From contig JAXJWW010000026.1 in NCBI GenBank assembly GCA_036307825.1, positions 9,447 through 73,446 of the forward strand: a stretch of 64,000 nucleotides of DNA. The letters run 5' to 3'. Position numbers and translations under genes: made by a program. Below the pieces are notes generated by a model. The model was given only the letters and a program-made list of their open reading frames with translations, made no database searches and had not been told where the DNA came from. This document shows, one piece after another, positions 34,566 to 42,786 of this stretch (its first letter is position 1; each line of letters opens with the position of its first letter). This stretch comes from RGIG9060 sp036307825. Its GTDB lineage: Bacteria > Spirochaetota > Spirochaetia > Treponematales > Treponemataceae.

Positions 34566-35116
34566 TGAGTAATTACGTACCCCGGCTTAAGAAAGTCTAC
34601 AATGACAAAATCGCCCCAGAACTCTTCAAAGAGTTAGGATGTAAAACAGTTATGCAAGTACCTGCAATCAAAAAGATTGTAGTGAGCATGGGTGTTGGCG
34701 AAGCTCTCACAAACAAGAAACTCCTTGATGCCGCAGTTACTGACCTTACAGCAATTACAGGTCAGAAAGCTGTAAAAACAAGGGCAAAGAAAAGTATTGC
34801 TAATTTCAAGCTTCGTGAGGGCAATGAGGTTGGAGTAATGGTAACATTGAGAGGAGCTCATATGTATGAGTTCCTTGATAGACTTATCAATGTTGCATTA
34901 CCCCGTGTTAAGGATTTCCGCGGAATCAAACCTAATGGATTTGATGGTCATGGAAATTATTCTCTTGGTATCACAGAGCAGATTATTTTCCCTGAAATCG
35001 ACTTTGATAAAATCGAAAAGGTTTCTGGATTAAATATCAACATTGTAACCAGTGCAATCACTGATAATGATGCACGAGCTCTCCTTATCAAGTTCGGAAT
35101 GCCATTCAGAAAATAA
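34565..35116 (+). CDS. rplE: 50S ribosomal protein L5 (uL5)
   Basis: 183 residues from the ATG at 34565, overlapping the rplX stop; the ATG at 34538 lies inside rplX and is not used. VPRLKKVYNDKIAPELFKELG, GQKAVKTRAKKSIANFKLREG, and GNYSLGITEQIIFPEIDFDKI identify it. It binds 5S rRNA and contacts P-site tRNA. Confidence 0.98.
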   Translation: MSNYVPRLKKVYNDKIAPELFKELGCKTVMQVPAIKKIVVSMGVGEALTNKKLLDAAVTDLTAITGQKAVKTRAKKSIANFKLREGNEVGVMVTLRGAHMYEFLDRLINVALPRVKDFRGIKPNGFDGHGNYSLGITEQIIFPEIDFDKIEKVSGLNINIVTSAITDNDARALLIKFGMPFRK

Positions 35117-35127
35117 GGGAGGAGTTC

Positions 35128-35313
35128 ATGGCAAAGAAATCAATGATTATTAAGGCAGAACGCACTCCTAAGTACAGCACAAGAAAAGTTAATCGCTGTC
35201 AATGTTGCGGTCGCCCTAGAGGATACTTACGAAAGTTTAAAATGTGTCGTGTTTGCTTCCGTAAGTTAGCAAGTGAAGGCCTAATTCCAGGTGTCACAAA
35301 ATCCAGTTGGTAG
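35128..35313 (+). CDS. rpsN: 30S ribosomal protein S14, zinc-binding type (uS14)
   Basis: 61 residues, the short C+ form. Zinc ligands are Cys24, Cys27, Cys40 and Cys43 within RCQCCGRPRGYLRKFKMC. The short zinc-binding type occurs in many bacteria, while gamma-proteobacteria carry a longer zinc-free form. GGGAGGAG precedes the ATG. Confidence 0.98.
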   Translation: MAKKSMIIKAERTPKYSTRKVNRCQCCGRPRGYLRKFKMCRVCFRKLASEGLIPGVTKSSW

Positions 35314-35327
35314 AGTAGGAGAAGAAA

Positions 35328-35726
35328 ATGAGCGTTTCAGACCCAATAGCAGATATGCTTACTAAGGTAAGGAATGCGGCTATGGCCCGCCACGAAAAGG
35401 TAGACGTTTCTACATCCAAGCTCAAATTGGAAATCGTGAAAATCCTTAAAACAGAAGGCTATATTAAAAATTTCAAGAAAGTTACACAAGATGGTGTAAA
35501 TGTAATTAGAATTTTCTTGAAATATGACGAATCAAACGCACCTGTTATTCATGGAATTGAAAAAATTTCTACACCAGGTAGACGCGTTTATTCTGGTTAT
35601 AAAGATCTGCCCCGTATGTATAATGGATACGGTACAGTTATCGTTTCAACATCTATCGGTGTTACTACAGGTAAAAAAGCAGCCGAAAAGATGGTGGGCG
35701 GTGAGTTAATTTGCAACGTTTGGTAA
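35328..35726 (+). CDS. rpsH: 30S ribosomal protein S8 (uS8)
   Basis: 132 residues. SVSDPIADMLTKVRNAAMARHEKV at the start and the C-terminal block YGTVIVSTSIGVTTGKKA with GELICNVW are diagnostic. S8 is a primary 16S-binding protein and in E. coli represses the spc operon by binding near rplE. No such mimic is obvious here. Confidence 0.98.
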   Translation: MSVSDPIADMLTKVRNAAMARHEKVDVSTSKLKLEIVKILKTEGYIKNFKKVTQDGVNVIRIFLKYDESNAPVIHGIEKISTPGRRVYSGYKDLPRMYNGYGTVIVSTSIGVTTGKKAAEKMVGGELICNVW

Positions 35727-35738
35727 TAGGAGGGAGTA

Positions 35739-36278
35739 ATGTCAAGAATTGGTAAACTTCCTGTTGCTATTCCAGCGGGAGTAAAAGTAACTGTGGCAAA
35801 TAACCTTATCACTGTAGAAGGTCCTAAGGGAAAATTGACACAAGATTATTGTGATTTAGTTTCAATTGAAGTTAAAGAAAACGAAGCTATTGTTACAAGA
35901 AAAAATGATACAAAACCAGCTCGTTCAGCACACGGATTGTACCGCAATCTTTTGAACAACATGGTTACAGGTGTATCAAATGGTTTCTCAAAATCACTTG
36001 TAATCAATGGTGTTGGTTATCGTGCAGAAGTTCAAGGTGACAAATTGATTTTGAACCTTGGATATTCAAATGACTTTATCGCAACAATTCCAGCAAACTT
36101 AACTGTGGCAGTTGACGGACAAAACAAGATTTCAATTTCTGGAATCGATAAACAAGCAGTTGGCGAATATGCAGCTGGTATCCGTAAACTTCGTGGACCT
36201 GAACCTTACAAAGGTAAAGGTATTCGCTATGAAACAGAAGTTATCAAGCGAAAAGTCGGAAAATCCGGTGTTAAATAA
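35739..36278 (+). CDS. rplF: 50S ribosomal protein L6 (uL6)
   Basis: 179 residues, two repeated alpha/beta domains. SRIGKLPVAIPAGVKV at the start and the C-terminal LRGPEPYKGKGIRYETEVIKRKVGKSG are canonical. It sits near the sarcin-ricin loop. AGGAGGG lies upstream, 12 bp after rpsH. Confidence 0.98.
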   Translation: MSRIGKLPVAIPAGVKVTVANNLITVEGPKGKLTQDYCDLVSIEVKENEAIVTRKNDTKPARSAHGLYRNLLNNMVTGVSNGFSKSLVINGVGYRAEVQGDKLILNLGYSNDFIATIPANLTVAVDGQNKISISGIDKQAVGEYAAGIRKLRGPEPYKGKGIRYETEVIKRKVGKSGVK

Positions 36279-36290
36279 GGATGTAGCAAG

Positions 36291-36653
36291 ATGTTTAAGA
36301 AACTTAATGATAAAGACAGAAAGCGTCTTAAGAGAAAAATTCACATCCGCAAACGGTTGCATGGAACTGCAGAACGTCCTCGTATGACTGTTACACGCAG
36401 TAACTGTAATTTGTATATGCAGATAATTGATGATGATGCCGGAAAAACTCTTGCATCAATTTCAACATTGGAAAAAGAGTTTGCTTCTTTGAAACCTAAT
36501 ACAGACGGTGCAGCTAAATTAGGTGAAGAATTTGGAAAACGCATTCTTGATAAAAACATCAAGACTGTAGTTTTTGATAGAAACGGTTATCTTTACCACG
36601 GTGTAGTAAAAGCACTCGCAGATGGTGCTAGAAAAGCCGGAGTAGAGTTCTAG
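36291..36653 (+). CDS. rplR: 50S ribosomal protein L18 (uL18)
   Basis: 120 residues. KRLKRKIHIRKRLHGTAERPRMTVTRSNCNLYMQIIDD at the N-terminus and DRNGYLYHGVVKALADGARKAGVEF at the end are typical. It binds 5S rRNA together with L5. It lies 12 bp after rplF. Confidence 0.97.
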   Translation: MFKKLNDKDRKRLKRKIHIRKRLHGTAERPRMTVTRSNCNLYMQIIDDDAGKTLASISTLEKEFASLKPNTDGAAKLGEEFGKRILDKNIKTVVFDRNGYLYHGVVKALADGARKAGVEF

Positions 36654-36661
36654 GAGAAGCT

Positions 36662-37174
36662 ATGGATCATCAGAAAAATTTTGATAGAGATCAGCCAAAA
36701 GAATTTGTTGAAAAACTTATCAAGTTAAACCGTACAGCAAAAGTTGTAAAAGGTGGACGCAGATATTCTTTCTCAGCATTGACAATTGTTGGCGATAAAA
36801 AAGGTAGAGTTGGTTTTGGTTTTGGTAAAGCCAACGATGTAACAGAGGCTATCAGAAAGAGTATTGATAAAGCTAAGAGAAATCTTGTGACTGTTCCTCT
36901 TAAAAATGGAACAATTCCACACGAAATCCAAGCTGAATTCAAAAGCTCATCTGTTCTTCTTAAACCTGCTTGTTCAGGAACAGGTATTATTGCAGGTGGA
37001 CCTGTAAGAGCTGTTCTTGAAGCTGCTGGTGCTACTGACGTTATGTCAAAATCTTTAGGATCAAACACTTCTGTAAACGTAGTTCGCGCTACTTTCGAAG
37101 CTGTTAAAGGTCTTATGGATGCTCGCGTGGTAGCTAAAAACAGAAGTAAAACTCTAAAAGACTTATGGGGTTAA
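36662..37174 (+). CDS. rpsE: 30S ribosomal protein S5 (uS5)
   Basis: 170 residues. RTAKVVKGGRRYSFSALTIVGDKKGRVGFGFGKANDV (the double-stranded RNA-binding domain and spectinomycin loop) and the C-terminal domain with PACSGTGIIAGGPVRAVLEAAG are intact. It lines the mRNA entry site. AGGAG lies before the ATG. Confidence 0.98.
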   Translation: MDHQKNFDRDQPKEFVEKLIKLNRTAKVVKGGRRYSFSALTIVGDKKGRVGFGFGKANDVTEAIRKSIDKAKRNLVTVPLKNGTIPHEIQAEFKSSSVLLKPACSGTGIIAGGPVRAVLEAAGATDVMSKSLGSNTSVNVVRATFEAVKGLMDARVVAKNRSKTLKDLWG

Positions 37175-37177
37175 TCA

Positions 37178-37363
37178 ATGGCTAAGAAGGTTAAAGTAAC
37201 ACTAATTAAGAGTACTATCGGACAGAAGCCTGCTAAACGCGCAACTGTAAGAAGTCTCGGGTTGAAAAAAATTAACTCAACTGTGGAACACGAATTAAAT
37301 CCTGCTATTGCTGGTATGATTGCTTCTGTTTCACATCTTGTTAAGTGCGAGGAGTTAAACTAA
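37178..37363 (+). CDS. rpmD: 50S ribosomal protein L30 (uL30)
   Basis: 61 residues. KVTLIKSTIGQKPAKRATVRSLGLKKINSTVEHE is the standard L30 core. It starts 3 bp after rpsE, and its stop overlaps the rplO start (TAATG). Confidence 0.97.
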   Translation: MAKKVKVTLIKSTIGQKPAKRATVRSLGLKKINSTVEHELNPAIAGMIASVSHLVKCEELN

Positions 37364-37830
37364 TGTCAGATTTCGTACTCAGTGCCCCACAAGGTGCAAA
37401 CAAAAATACAAAAAGAGTAGGACGAGGAACAGGATCTGGTCTTGGTTCTACAGCTGGACGCGGAAACAAGGGACAACAGTCCCGTTCTGGCGGAAAGGTT
37501 TACGTTGGATTTGAAGGTGGACAGATGCCTTTGTATCGCCGTATTGCTCAACGCGGATTTTCAAACTATCCGTTCAAAAAGGAATACGCTATCTTCAATC
37601 TTAGAGATTTAGAAGCTAAATATGCTGATGGTGAAACAGTTAACTTTGAATCATTAGTAATGAAAGGGCTTTTAAAGAAAGCAAATCTTCCAGTAAAGAT
37701 TTTGGGAGACGGTGAAGTTACAAAGAAATTAACTGTGGCTGTTGAAAAGGTTTCTGCTTCTGCAAAAGCAAAAATCGAAAAAGTAGGCGGATCAGTTGTT
37801 CCTTGTGCAAAAACTGTTTCAGAAGAATAA
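37363..37830 (+). CDS. rplO: 50S ribosomal protein L15 (uL15)
   Basis: 155 residues from the ATG at 37363 that overlaps the rpmD stop and is preceded by GAGGAG; an upstream in-frame TTG/ATG-type start would lie inside rpmD. KRVGRGTGSGLGSTAGRGNKGQQSRSGGKV and FEGGQMPLYRRIAQRGFSNYPFK are canonical. It is followed by secY after 17 bp. Confidence 0.97.
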   Translation: MSDFVLSAPQGANKNTKRVGRGTGSGLGSTAGRGNKGQQSRSGGKVYVGFEGGQMPLYRRIAQRGFSNYPFKKEYAIFNLRDLEAKYADGETVNFESLVMKGLLKKANLPVKILGDGEVTKKLTVAVEKVSASAKAKIEKVGGSVVPCAKTVSEE

Positions 37831-37847
37831 ATTAGCGGGAATTTGAA

Positions 37848-39167
37848 ATGGCAAATAATCCAATTGTTAATATGTTTAAAGTAAAAGAACTTCGAAGTCG
37901 AATTTTCTTTACATTAGTTGTTCTCGCGGTTTATCGTTTAGGTAGTGTTTTAACAATACCTGGAATAAATCCTCAGGCTTTGACATCATACTTCGAGTCT
38001 TTGACTCGAGGTAATGCCTTCGTAGACTATATGGACTTTTTTGCCGGTGGTGCCTTCTCTAATTTCTCTGTGTTCATGCTTGGTGTTATGCCATACATTT
38101 CAACTCAGATTATTATGCAGTTGGCACTTATCATCTTCCCTTCTTTAAAAAGACTTGCACAGGAAGATGGTGGACAAAAAAGAGTTCAGAAATGGACACG
38201 TGTAGGTACAGTTTTTGTATGTCTTATCCAGTCTATGGCTGTAACTGTTTATGCTGCTAGTATTCCTGGTGCTGTTGTAATTTCAAGTTCTGTATTGTTT
38301 AAAATTATTGCAATGATTACTGTTACAACAGGTACTATGGTTACTATTTGGCTTGGTGAACAAATTACTGCTAGAGGTATCGGAAATGGTATTTCAATGT
38401 TGATTTTTGCTGGTATCGTTGCTCGACTTCCATCAGCTGTATGGGAATTGGGAAGAATGGTAAAAGCTGGCGAAATCAATATCGTTTTCGTAATTGTTGT
38501 AATTTTCATGTTCGCTGGAATTGTTGCACTTGTAGTTTACGAACAACAAGGTCAAAGAAAGATTCCAGTGCATTATGCAAAACGCGTTGTTGGTCGTAAA
38601 ATGTACGGCGGACAAAGCACTTACATACCATTTAAAATCAATCCATCAGGAGTTATCCCTGTAATTTTTGCTTCTTCTTTCTTAACATTCCCATTGCAAA
38701 TTGCAACAAGTTTGGGACCAAATGTTAGATGGTTGAATAAACTTGCAGCATTCCTTGATCCTGTTGGACTTTGGTATAATGTTTTCTTAGTTTTGTTAAT
38801 CGTTTTCTTTGCATACTTCTACACACAGGTAACACTGAACCCCACTGAGATTGCAAAAAACGTTCGTGAAAACGGAGGTTCTATTCCTGGAATTAGAACT
38901 GACAAAATGGAAGAATACATGCAAAAAGTATTGAACCGACTCGTGCTGCCAGGTTCATTATACCTTGCTGTAATTGCTGTTTTACCAACAATCATACAGA
39001 ATCTTTTTGGATTCCCACAATCAATTTCTATGTTGATGGGTGGAACTTCATTGTTGATTCTTGTAGGTGTTGATTTGGACACAATGAGCCAGGTTGAAGC
39101 TATGATGAAAATGCATCATCAAGATGGATTAGTTAAAAAGGGCAAGTTGCGCTCAAGAAATCTTTAG
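37848..39167 (+). CDS. secY: Preprotein translocase subunit SecY
   Basis: 439 residues with ten membrane helices. Starts FKVKELRSRIFFTLVVLAVYRLGS, followed by the plug region, GLGEQITARGIGNGISMLIF-like loop and the C-terminal cytoplasmic loop that binds the ribosome and SecA (KMEEYMQKVLNRLVLPG). It forms the translocation channel with SecE (14706). adk, map and infA, which often follow secY, are absent; a long hairpin and rpmJ follow. Confidence 0.98.
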   Translation: MANNPIVNMFKVKELRSRIFFTLVVLAVYRLGSVLTIPGINPQALTSYFESLTRGNAFVDYMDFFAGGAFSNFSVFMLGVMPYISTQIIMQLALIIFPSLKRLAQEDGGQKRVQKWTRVGTVFVCLIQSMAVTVYAASIPGAVVISSSVLFKIIAMITVTTGTMVTIWLGEQITARGIGNGISMLIFAGIVARLPSAVWELGRMVKAGEINIVFVIVVIFMFAGIVALVVYEQQGQRKIPVHYAKRVVGRKMYGGQSTYIPFKINPSGVIPVIFASSFLTFPLQIATSLGPNVRWLNKLAAFLDPVGLWYNVFLVLLIVFFAYFYTQVTLNPTEIAKNVRENGGSIPGIRTDKMEEYMQKVLNRLVLPGSLYLAVIAVLPTIIQNLFGFPQSISMLMGGTSLLILVGVDLDTMSQVEAMMKMHHQDGLVKKGKLRSRNL

Positions 39168-39201
39168 ATTTTTTGTTGTAACTGGTAGAATAACTTTGAA
39201 A

Positions 39202-39274
39202 AATAGTGTTTAATGGTTGGTATCGAATTGTAAATCATTGCGATTTGCCATGATTCGATATCACTAACACTATT
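39202..39274 (+). promoter_or_regulatory. Long imperfect hairpin between secY and rpmJ
   Basis: Outer 9 bp AATAGTGTT with AACACTATT, middle 8 bp TATCGAAT with ATTCGATA, inner AATC with GATT around a 5-nt loop: about 21 pairs in 73 nt. No T-run follows, so it is not a classical terminator. It lies 20 nt before rpmJ. Confidence 0.6.
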
Positions 39275-39293
39275 TATTATCCAGGGGGATATT

Positions 39294-39407
39294 ATGAAAG
39301 TGCGAACCAGCGTAAAGCCTATTTGCGACAAGTGTAAGGTTATCAAACGATTTGGTATTGTAAGAATCGTTTGTACAAATCCAAAACATAAGCAAAGACA
39401 GGGCTAA
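39294..39407 (+). CDS. rpmJ: 50S ribosomal protein L36 (bL36)
   Basis: 37 residues, below the usual ORF cut-off. MKVRTSVKPICDKCKVIKR with CxxC, then IVCTNPKHKQRQG supplying the third Cys and the His of the zinc site (C+ type). GGGGG is 6 nt or so before the ATG. It lies 10 bp before rpsM. Confidence 0.97.
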   Translation: MKVRTSVKPICDKCKVIKRFGIVRIVCTNPKHKQRQG

Positions 39408-39417
39408 GGAGTATTAG

Positions 39418-39783
39418 ATGGCTCGAATTGCGGGAGTTGACCTCCCTAATAAGCATGTCAACATTGCATTGACTTATATTTATGGTATTGGACGTTCATC
39501 TGCAGACGAAATCTGTGAAAAGGCTAAAATTGACCCTAACAGAATGATGAATGATCTTTCTCAAGATGAAGTAGGTGTACTTCGTACTTTGATTGATAAC
39601 GAATACAAAGTAGAAGGACGTCTTCGTTCAGAAATTGGTTTGAATATCAAGCGCCTTATGGATATTGGCTGCTATCGTGGTCTTCGCCACAGAAAGGGAT
39701 TGCCTGTTCATGGACAGCGCACTCGTACTAACTCTCGAACTCGCAAAGGTAAGAAAAAGACCGTTGCAGGTAAGAAGAAGTAA
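39418..39783 (+). CDS. rpsM: 30S ribosomal protein S13 (uS13)
   Basis: 121 residues. ARIAGVDLPNKHVNIALTYIYGIG at the start, the H2TH region RSEIGLNIKRLMDIGCYRGLRHRKGLPVHGQRTRTNSRTRKG and a basic C-terminal tail that reaches the P-site are canonical. It forms bridges to the 50S. Confidence 0.98.
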   Translation: MARIAGVDLPNKHVNIALTYIYGIGRSSADEICEKAKIDPNRMMNDLSQDEVGVLRTLIDNEYKVEGRLRSEIGLNIKRLMDIGCYRGLRHRKGLPVHGQRTRTNSRTRKGKKKTVAGKKK

Positions 39784-39806
39784 AGCATAGGTGGAGGAAA
39801 ACTTAA

Positions 39807-40187
39807 GTGGCTACCGTAAAAAAACGAAAAGAAAAGAAAAGCGTTTACGAAGGTAACGTTTATATTCAAGCAACTTTCAATAATACAATTGTAACTATTA
39901 CAGACCTTAACGGGAATGCTTTAGCATGGGCATCTTCTGGTGGACTCGGATTCAATGGTGCAAAAAAATCAACACCATTTGCTGCACAAACTGTAGCTGA
40001 AACTGCTGTTCAAAGAGCTGCTAGCTATGGACTTCGCGAAGTTCATGTATATGTTAAAGGTCCAGGTGTCGGACGCGAATCAGCTGTCCGTTCTCTCGGT
40101 GCAATGGGGCTTAAAGTTAAATCAATTAGTGATGTAACACCTATTCCACACAATGGATGTCGCCCTAAGAAAACACGCCGCGTTTAA
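39807..40187 (+). CDS. rpsK: 30S ribosomal protein S11 (uS11)
   Basis: 126 residues, GTG start with GGTGGAGG upstream. YIQATFNNTIVTITDLNGNALAWASSG, KKSTPFAAQTVAE and HVYVKGPGVGRESAVRSL and the HNGCRPKKTRRV tail are canonical. Located in the 30S platform near the mRNA exit and the Shine-Dalgarno helix. Confidence 0.98.
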   Translation: MATVKKRKEKKSVYEGNVYIQATFNNTIVTITDLNGNALAWASSGGLGFNGAKKSTPFAAQTVAETAVQRAASYGLREVHVYVKGPGVGRESAVRSLGAMGLKVKSISDVTPIPHNGCRPKKTRRV

Positions 40188-40205
40188 TGAAGGAGAACAG
40201 CTAGT

Positions 40206-40841
40206 ATGGCAAGATACACAGGTCCTGTTTGCCGTTTGTGTAGAACAGAACAGAAAAAACTTATGTTGAAAGGTGATCGCTGTAAGAGTGATAAATGTCC
40301 TCTCAACAAAAAAAGAGCTGCTCCAGGAAAAGATCCTAAATCAAGAACTGGAAAACGCAGTGAATATGGAATTCAGCTTCGTGAAAAACAAAAATTAAAG
40401 AGAATGTACGGAATGCTTGAAAAACAATTCCGTCTTTTCTTTGATCGTGCTTCACGTATGCCTGGAGTTACAGGTGACAACCTTATCCGTTTGCTTGAAA
40501 GCAGACTTGATAATGTTGCTTTCCGTATGCATTTTGCTTCAAGCCGTTCACAGGCTAGACAAATTGTTTCTCATGGACACCTCTTGGTAAATGGAAAAGC
40601 TATCAATGTTCCTAGCTACATGGTAAAACCAGGTGATGTTATTGAAGTAAAAGAAGCAAGCAAAAAATGCGTAACAATTCTTGAAGCTTTAAAAGAAGTT
40701 TCAAAGTCCGGTGTTTATCCATGGATTGATCTTGATATTGATGCACAAAAAGGAACATTCGTTTCTTATCCAGAACGTGCTGATGTAACTGATCTTGCTG
40801 ATATTAAAGAACAGCTCGTGGTTGAGCTCTATTCTAAATAA
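40206..40841 (+). CDS. rpsD: 30S ribosomal protein S4 (uS4)
   Basis: 211 residues. The N-terminus RYTGPVCRLCRTEQKKLMLKGDRCKSDKCP contains four Cys in CxxC-x(n)-CxxxxxC spacing and may bind zinc; the S4 RNA-binding domain (RLESRLDNVAFRMHFASSRSQARQIVSHGHLLVNGKAINVPSYMV) follows. It is a primary assembly protein and, in E. coli, the alpha-operon repressor. rpoA is 9 bp away. Confidence 0.98.
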   Translation: MARYTGPVCRLCRTEQKKLMLKGDRCKSDKCPLNKKRAAPGKDPKSRTGKRSEYGIQLREKQKLKRMYGMLEKQFRLFFDRASRMPGVTGDNLIRLLESRLDNVAFRMHFASSRSQARQIVSHGHLLVNGKAINVPSYMVKPGDVIEVKEASKKCVTILEALKEVSKSGVYPWIDLDIDAQKGTFVSYPERADVTDLADIKEQLVVELYSK

Positions 40842-40850
40842 GGAGTTCGG

Positions 40851-41903
40851 ATGGCCCGCAAAAATCTGCTTAAAGGATTTAAGAAACCTAAAGGGATTAA
40901 TTTTGAACATGTTGAAAATAATTCTAACTATGGAAAATTTTCAGCTTATCCCTTTGAACCTGGTTTTGGTACTACAGTAGGAAATACTCTTCGCCGAGTG
41001 TTGTTATCATCAATTCAAGGCTACGCAGTTAGTTCTGTAAGAATTACATCTTACGACGCTGATGGTGTTCCTCATGTAATATCCAGTGAATTTGAAACAA
41101 TTCCTAATGTTGTAGAAGATACCTTGGAAGTTTTGAATAGTATAAAACAGATTCGATTGCGGCTTCCCGAGGACGTTGAGCAGGATACATTCCTGTTTGA
41201 GTTCAAAGGACCGGGAGATGTTACAAGTAACGATTTCGACAAAGGTTCACAGCTTGAAGTTTTTACAAAAGATTTACACCTTTTTACAATGATGGAAGGT
41301 GCTCATCTTGAATTTGAAGTGCAAGTAGATCTTGGTCGAGGTTATGTTCCTGCTGATACAAATGAGCAATACATTGAAGTTGTTGGTACAATTCCAATGG
41401 ATGCAATTTTTACTCCAATTCAGAAGGTAAAATATTCTATTGAACCTTGTCGTGTTGGTCAGCGCAACGATTACGATAAACTTATCTTGGAAATTTGGAC
41501 TGATGGAACAATTGCTCCTGATGACGCATTGGCAGAAGCTGCAAAAATCGCAAAGGATCATTTTGCTATTTTTGTCAATTTTAATGATACTGAAGTTGGA
41601 AATGGTGAAGAAGTTGATGAAGTTTCAGAAAAAATTCGTCAATTATTAAATACTCCTGTTGAAGAACTTGAACTTTCAGTTCGTTCATCAAACTGTCTTA
41701 AAAATGCAAACATCCGAACAATCGGTGAATTGACAAAGAAGACAGAGGAAGATATTGCCAAGACTCGAAACTTTGGTAAGAAGAGTTTGACTGAGATAAA
41801 AGAAAAACTCCAAGAGTGGAATCTTAATCTTGGTATGACAGATTATAGTTCGTTAAAGAACTCTGTCAATTTATCAAAGAAGGAAGAATCAGATGAATCA
41901 TAA
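40851..41903 (+). CDS. rpoA: DNA-directed RNA polymerase subunit alpha
   Basis: 350 residues. The N-terminal dimerisation domain has PFEPGFGTTVGNTLRRVLLSSIQGYAV (about residues 37-62), and the C-terminal domain ends with LSVRSSNCLKNANIRTIGELTKKTEEDIAKTRNFGKKSLTEIKEKL, the DNA- and activator-binding helices. It shares an 11-bp overlap with rplQ. The alpha dimer scaffolds polymerase assembly. Confidence 0.98.
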   Translation: MARKNLLKGFKKPKGINFEHVENNSNYGKFSAYPFEPGFGTTVGNTLRRVLLSSIQGYAVSSVRITSYDADGVPHVISSEFETIPNVVEDTLEVLNSIKQIRLRLPEDVEQDTFLFEFKGPGDVTSNDFDKGSQLEVFTKDLHLFTMMEGAHLEFEVQVDLGRGYVPADTNEQYIEVVGTIPMDAIFTPIQKVKYSIEPCRVGQRNDYDKLILEIWTDGTIAPDDALAEAAKIAKDHFAIFVNFNDTEVGNGEEVDEVSEKIRQLLNTPVEELELSVRSSNCLKNANIRTIGELTKKTEEDIAKTRNFGKKSLTEIKEKLQEWNLNLGMTDYSSLKNSVNLSKKEESDES

Positions 41904-42390
41904 GAGTGGTTTTAACGCACTTTCACGCACATCTTCACATCGTCGTGCTATGTTGCGAAATATGGTAACTTCTCTTTTCAGATATGAACGCATTACAACA
42001 ACTAAAGCAAAAGCTAAAGAAGTTCGTAAAGCTGCTGAAAAGTTAATTACACGTGCTAAAGTAGATTCTGTTCACAACAGAAGAGAAGCTGCTAAATTCA
42101 TTCAAGACGAAATTGTATTAGCAAAACTTTTTACAAATATCGGTCTTAGAATGAAAGACAGAAATGGTGGTTACACCAGAATGCTAAAACTTGGTTTTAG
42201 ACAAGGGGATGCAGCTGATATTGTTATTCTTGAGTTGGTAGATTATCAGCTTGATTCTGACAACAAGTCTTCAAAAAAAGACGACAAAAAGAAAGCTGAC
42301 GGAAAAAAAGCAACTTCAAAGAAAGCAGCTGAAAAAAAATCAACTGCTAAAAAATCAGAAAATGCAGACGCTCCAGTAGCTGCTGAATAA
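41893..42390 (+). CDS. rplQ: 50S ribosomal protein L17 (bL17) with extended tail
   Basis: 165 residues, about 40 longer than E. coli L17 (127). The core, residues 1 to about 120, is standard (NRLSRTSSHRRAMLRNMVTSLFRYERITTTKAKAKEVRKAAEKLIT-like). The last 45 residues are a Lys/Ala/Ser-rich low-complexity tail ending in acidic residues, probably disordered and rRNA- or nucleoid-facing. It sits at the tunnel exit. The gene overlaps rpoA by 11 bp. Confidence 0.96.
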   Translation: MNHKSGFNALSRTSSHRRAMLRNMVTSLFRYERITTTKAKAKEVRKAAEKLITRAKVDSVHNRREAAKFIQDEIVLAKLFTNIGLRMKDRNGGYTRMLKLGFRQGDAADIVILELVDYQLDSDNKSSKKDDKKKADGKKATSKKAAEKKSTAKKSENADAPVAAE

Positions 42391-42408
42391 TGATAATAGG
42401 AGTAAACT

Positions 42409-42585
42409 ATGTCAAAATCCCATCGCGGAAAAGGTATTCGTGACCAAGTAGCACACGGACGCGGAACTTGTGCACGTTGTAAAAAAGACGGAATCAAAAT
42501 TCTGTACGATCAAGAAATTGATGGACAAAAGGCAAAAATTTGCAAATACTGCAAAGCTGCTATTAAAAACGGAAAAACTGTTTAA
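42409..42585 (+). CDS. Small zinc-ribbon protein at the end of the alpha cluster
   Basis: 58 residues; basic, with CxxC pairs at Cys21/Cys24 and Cys45/Cys48, a layout of a zinc ribbon. It begins MSKSHRGKGIRDQVAHGRG. TAGGAG precedes the ATG, 18 bp after rplQ, and a terminator follows 22 nt after its stop, so it is the last gene of the ribosomal operon. I do not recognise a named family. Size, basic charge, zinc ribbon and operon position suggest a ribosomal or ribosome-associated protein, but no function is known to me. Confidence 0.85.
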   Translation: MSKSHRGKGIRDQVAHGRGTCARCKKDGIKILYDQEIDGQKAKICKYCKAAIKNGKTV

Positions 42586-42607
42586 TTGTTTGAATGTCAA
42601 TTTTTTA

Positions 42608-42662
42608 GGCTGTCTTCGATAAAATCTATTTTTAGATTTTGGGCAAGGCGGCCCTTTTTTTT
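42608..42662 (+). terminator. Terminator of the tuf-to-rplQ block
   Basis: GGCTGTCTT pairs with AAGGCGGCC, with an inner AAATCT/AGATTT stem, followed by eight T. It closes the ribosomal-protein block. Confidence 0.85.
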
Positions 42663-42676
42663 GTCAAAATAATACA

Positions 42677-42705
42677 TAGACACAAAAAAGCAATTAGGAT
42701 ATAAT
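42677..42705 (+). promoter_or_regulatory. Promoter of livK
   Basis: TAGACA (42677-42682), 17-bp spacer, TATAAT (42700-42705). The predicted leader of about 75 nt holds two small hairpins (GAGTT/AACTC and GATGC/GCATC) and GGAGG before the ATG at 42787. Confidence 0.75.
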
Positions 42706-42786
42706 TTGTCCAATAGAGTTATTTTAAAAACTCAAAATCTATCTATGTATGATGCAAAAATGTTAAGCATCAAGTGGAGGAAAAAA

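Noticed and set aside
38433..39082. Minus-strand ORFs within secY
   Set aside because: Shadows of a membrane protein whose codon bias gives open frames on the other strand.
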